9,121 nucleotides of DNA from Acidobacteriota bacterium (GTDB taxonomy: Bacteria; Acidobacteriota; Terriglobia; Acidiferrales; 2-02-FULL-67-57), in the NCBI GenBank assembly GCA_016189965.1, contig JACPRL010000128.1:1-9121 (forward strand). The letters run 5' to 3'. Made by a program: the position numbers and the translations under genes. Shown in pieces: positions 7,607 through 9,121 of this stretch. Below the pieces are notes generated by a model that searched no databases, was not told the origin of the DNA, and saw only the letters and a program-made list of their open reading frames with translations. How positions within the stretch are numbered: position 1 is the first letter of the stretch; each line of letters begins with the position of its first letter.

Positions 7607-8201
7607 AGGCACTGGCCCGGGATTGCCTCGCCTCGCGGGACCGGACCATTTCGAGAAAATGCTCGTGCAGCGTGGTGTCGGAAGTAAGCTCGGGGTGGAA
7701 GGTGCTCAGCAGGCAAGCACCATGTTCGACCGCCACCGGCAGGGCGTCGCATTCGGCCAGCACTTCGACGCCCGGCCCCACGCGGCGGATGACCGGGGCT
7801 CGGATGAAGACCATCTCCATCGCGCCCTCCTTCAGCACCGAGCGACCGTAGCGCACCGCGCTCGCCACCTGGCGCCCGTAGGCGTTGCGCTCCACTGTTA
7901 CGTCCACCAGGCCCAGGCTCGGCTGCGGCGGGTTCGTCACTTCCTTGGCCAGCAGGATGGCGCCGGCGCAGGTGCCGAAGAGGGCGTGGCCCTCGTCGGC
8001 GAAGCGCCGCAGGTGGTCGAGGAAATTCTCCCGCTCGAGGAATTTCAAGAACGTGGTGCTTTCGCCGCCGGGAAGGATGAGCGCGTCCACCCCGGCCAGC
8101 TCGGCGGGACGCTTGACGTACATCCACTCCACGCCCAACCGCTCCAGCACGCGAGCGTGCGCTTCAAAGTCGCCCTGGAGTGCGAGGATTCCCACCGTCA
8201 C
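7605..8201 (-). CDS. pdxT: Glutaminase subunit of pyridoxal 5'-phosphate synthase (PdxT)
   Basis: This 198-residue class-I glutamine amidotransferase hydrolyses glutamine and passes ammonia to PdxS for pyridoxal 5'-phosphate synthesis from ribose 5-phosphate and glyceraldehyde 3-phosphate (the DXP-independent route). Visible family motifs are GILALQGDFEAH (4-15), LPGGESTT (43-50), the nucleophile Cys78 in GTCAGAILLA (76-85), RNAYGRQ (105-111), and the His169/Glu171 pair of the catalytic triad in FHPELTSD. The length is normal (about 190-200). The start is a GTG (8199-8201) with GAGG at 8209-8212, 7 bases upstream. An overlapping ATG at 8201-8203 is out of frame. The gene follows pdxS by 82 bp, and two hairpins fill that gap, one of them touching the Shine-Dalgarno. 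Function is assigned with high certainty. Confidence 0.97.
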   Translation of the reverse strand: MTVGILALQGDFEAHARVLERLGVEWMYVKRPAELAGVDALILPGGESTTFLKFLERENFLDHLRRFADEGHALFGTCAGAILLAKEVTNPPQPSLGLVDVTVERNAYGRQVASAVRYGRSVLKEGAMEMVFIRAPVIRRVGPGVEVLAECDALPVAVEHGACLLSTFHPELTSDTTLHEHFLEMVRSREARQSRASA

Positions 8202-8212
8202 ATGAAGACCTC

Positions 8213-8228
8213 AGGGGCTAAAGCCCTT
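8213..8228 (+). repeat. Dispersed palindromic element, GGCT(A/G)AAG(S)CC family, copy 3
   Basis: GGGCT (8215-8219) and AGCCC (8222-8226) form a 5-bp stem around AA, or 4 bp around a TAAA loop. One G-T and one A-T pair extend it outward to 8213 and 8228. It lies immediately next to the pdxT Shine-Dalgarno (8209-8212), so folding could influence pdxT translation. Confidence 0.5.
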
Positions 8229-8247
8229 CGTTCTCGTGCCTAGTTAC

Positions 8248-8267
8248 GGTGGGGCTGAAGCCCCGCC
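8248..8267 (+). repeat. Dispersed palindromic element, GGCT(A/G)AAG(S)CC family, copy 4
   Basis: GGGGCT (8251-8256) and AGCCCC (8259-8264) form a 6-bp stem around GA. After a T-G wobble, two G-C pairs extend it to 9 bp (8248-8267). It lies 17 bases beyond the pdxS stop in the direction of transcription. No T-run follows on the minus strand (AACTAGGC), so transcription probably reads through to pdxT. Confidence 0.55.
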
Positions 8268-8283
8268 CTTCCCAAGCCGATGC

Positions 8284-9121
8284 CTAACGGCCGCGGGTTT
8301 GGAGCAACTCGGATTCCGGCAGCGTGCGGACGTCGATTCCTTTCATCGCCTCGCCCAGCTCCTCCGAGGCTGCCAGCACCGCCTTGGGATCGTTGTAATG
8401 AGTCGTGGCGTAGACAATGGCGCGGGCGCGCCGGTCGGGGTCGGACGACTTGAAGATGCCCGAGCCGACGAAGACCGCCTCGGCGCCCAGTTGCATCACC
8501 AGCGCGGCGTCGGCGGGTGTGGCAATGCCCCCGGCGGAGAAGTTCGGCACCGGCAGCTTGCCGTGCTCGGCCACCCACTCGACCACCTCGAAGGGCGCGC
8601 CCAGGCGCTTCGCCTCCTGCACCAGCTCTTCCTTCGACATCGTGCCGAGCTTCTTCATATGGCCGACGATGGCGCGCATGTGGCGCACCGCTTCGACTAC
8701 GTTGCCCGAGCCGGCTTCACCCTTGGTGCGGATCATGGCCGCGCCTTCGGCGATGCGCCGCAGCGCCTCGCCCAGGTCGCGGCAGCCGCAGACGAAGGGC
8801 ACGGTGAAGGGATGCTTCCAGATGTGGTGCTCCTCGTCGGCCGGCGTCAGCACTTCGCTTTCGTCAATGAAGTCTACCTCCAGCGCCTCGAGCACCTGGG
8901 CTTCGGCGAAGTGGCCGATTCTCACCTTGGCCATCACCGGAATGGTCACCGTTTCCATGATTTCGCGGATGATTTTGGGCGATGCCATGCGTGCCACGCC
9001 GCCTTCCTTGCGGATGTCGGCCGGGACGCGCTCCAGCGCCATCACCGCCGCCGCGCCAGCGTCTTCGGCGATCTTGGCCTGCTCGGCCGTCGTGACGTCC
9101 ATGATGACGCCGCCCTTCAGC
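8284..9121 (-). CDS. pdxS: Pyridoxal 5'-phosphate synthase lyase subunit PdxS (N-terminus outside window)
   Basis: The reading frame runs open to the right edge, so the gene is cut off there by the window; KGGVIMDV at the edge matches a point roughly 20 residues into the normal protein. PdxS condenses ribose 5-phosphate, glyceraldehyde 3-phosphate and ammonia into pyridoxal 5'-phosphate within a 12-subunit ring that binds PdxT. Family sequence is visible throughout: MDVTTAEQAKIAEDAGA, ALERVPADIR, MAKVRIGH, IDESEVLTPADEEHH, FVCGCRDLGEALRRI, RTKGEAGSGNVVEAVRH and VFVGSGIFKS. Counting from the first visible Met (9102), Lys59 (in MAKVRIGH) and Lys127 (in RTKGE) are the two catalytic lysines. Their 68-residue spacing equals that of Bacillus Lys81 and Lys149. 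The tail after MKGIDVRTL is short and ends in QTRGR with a TAG at 8284-8286. The true start codon is beyond 9121; the Met at 9102 is internal. Confidence 0.97.
   Translation of the reverse strand, partial: LKGGVIMDVTTAEQAKIAEDAGAAAVMALERVPADIRKEGGVARMASPKIIREIMETVTIPVMAKVRIGHFAEAQVLEALEVDFIDESEVLTPADEEHHIWKHPFTVPFVCGCRDLGEALRRIAEGAAMIRTKGEAGSGNVVEAVRHMRAIVGHMKKLGTMSKEELVQEAKRLGAPFEVVEWVAEHGKLPVPNFSAGGIATPADAALVMQLGAEAVFVGSGIFKSSDPDRRARAIVYATTHYNDPKAVLAASEELGEAMKGIDVRTLPESELLQTRGR

Noticed and set aside
6410..7687. A 425-codon plus-strand frame opposite the regulator and phosphatase genes
   Set aside because: It covers two confident minus-strand genes and the promoter between them; the translation shows no family features.
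8202..8283. A PLP or thiamine riboswitch between pdxS and pdxT
   Set aside because: The gap is only 82 bp with two simple stems and no multi-helix fold or conserved riboswitch core that I recognise.

Overview
This is a GC-rich chromosomal segment with short intergenic gaps. No phage, IS, CRISPR, tRNA or rRNA signal was seen. Four short intergenic hairpins share the core GGCT(A/G)AAG(S)CC. As far as I recall, such hairpins are common in Acidobacteriota genomes, so with the high GC and the gene content I lean towards an acidobacterium. That placement is inference and was not tested by search.

Plus strand, left edge: the last 44 codons of a protein with a C-terminal zinc ribbon (1-135), then two bases later a CPA2 (Kef-type) monovalent cation:proton antiporter with a C-terminal TrkA-N domain (138-1886). 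A 250-bp non-coding gap follows (1887-2136). It lies between convergent genes and holds four clear hairpins.

Minus strand, 9121 down to 2137: eight genes in a row. In order of transcription they are pdxS (5' end outside the window) and pdxT, the two subunits of the DXP-independent pyridoxal 5'-phosphate synthase; a low-molecular-weight phosphatase/ArsC-like protein; a DtxR/MntR-family metal-dependent repressor; and coxS, coxL, coxM and coxG. CoxSLM form a molybdenum hydroxylase of the aerobic CO dehydrogenase family. CoxG is the SRPBCC-fold accessory protein. The order S-L-M and the CoxL active-site loop AYRGAGR (not AYRCSFR) both mark it as 'form II', so CO oxidation should not be assumed. 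The cox genes are tightly coupled, with two 4-bp ATGA overlaps and one 16-bp gap, and form one translational unit.

The repressor has a good sigma70-type promoter (TTGAAA-N19-TATAAT) only 9 bp before its ATG and no Shine-Dalgarno, which predicts a leaderless or near-leaderless mRNA. So pdxS-pdxT-phosphatase may be one transcriptional unit and regulator-coxSLMG a second, or all may be joined by read-through. A working model is that a metal sensor sits at the head of a Mo/FeS/FAD oxidoreductase operon. No obvious operator consensus was found to prove this.

Nothing here is a clear new defence or mobile system. The points most worth a second look are the intergenic hairpin family, the leaderless regulator promoter, the mixed DtxR/MntR metal site, the ArsC-like protein without relay cysteines, and the unknown substrate of the form II enzyme.
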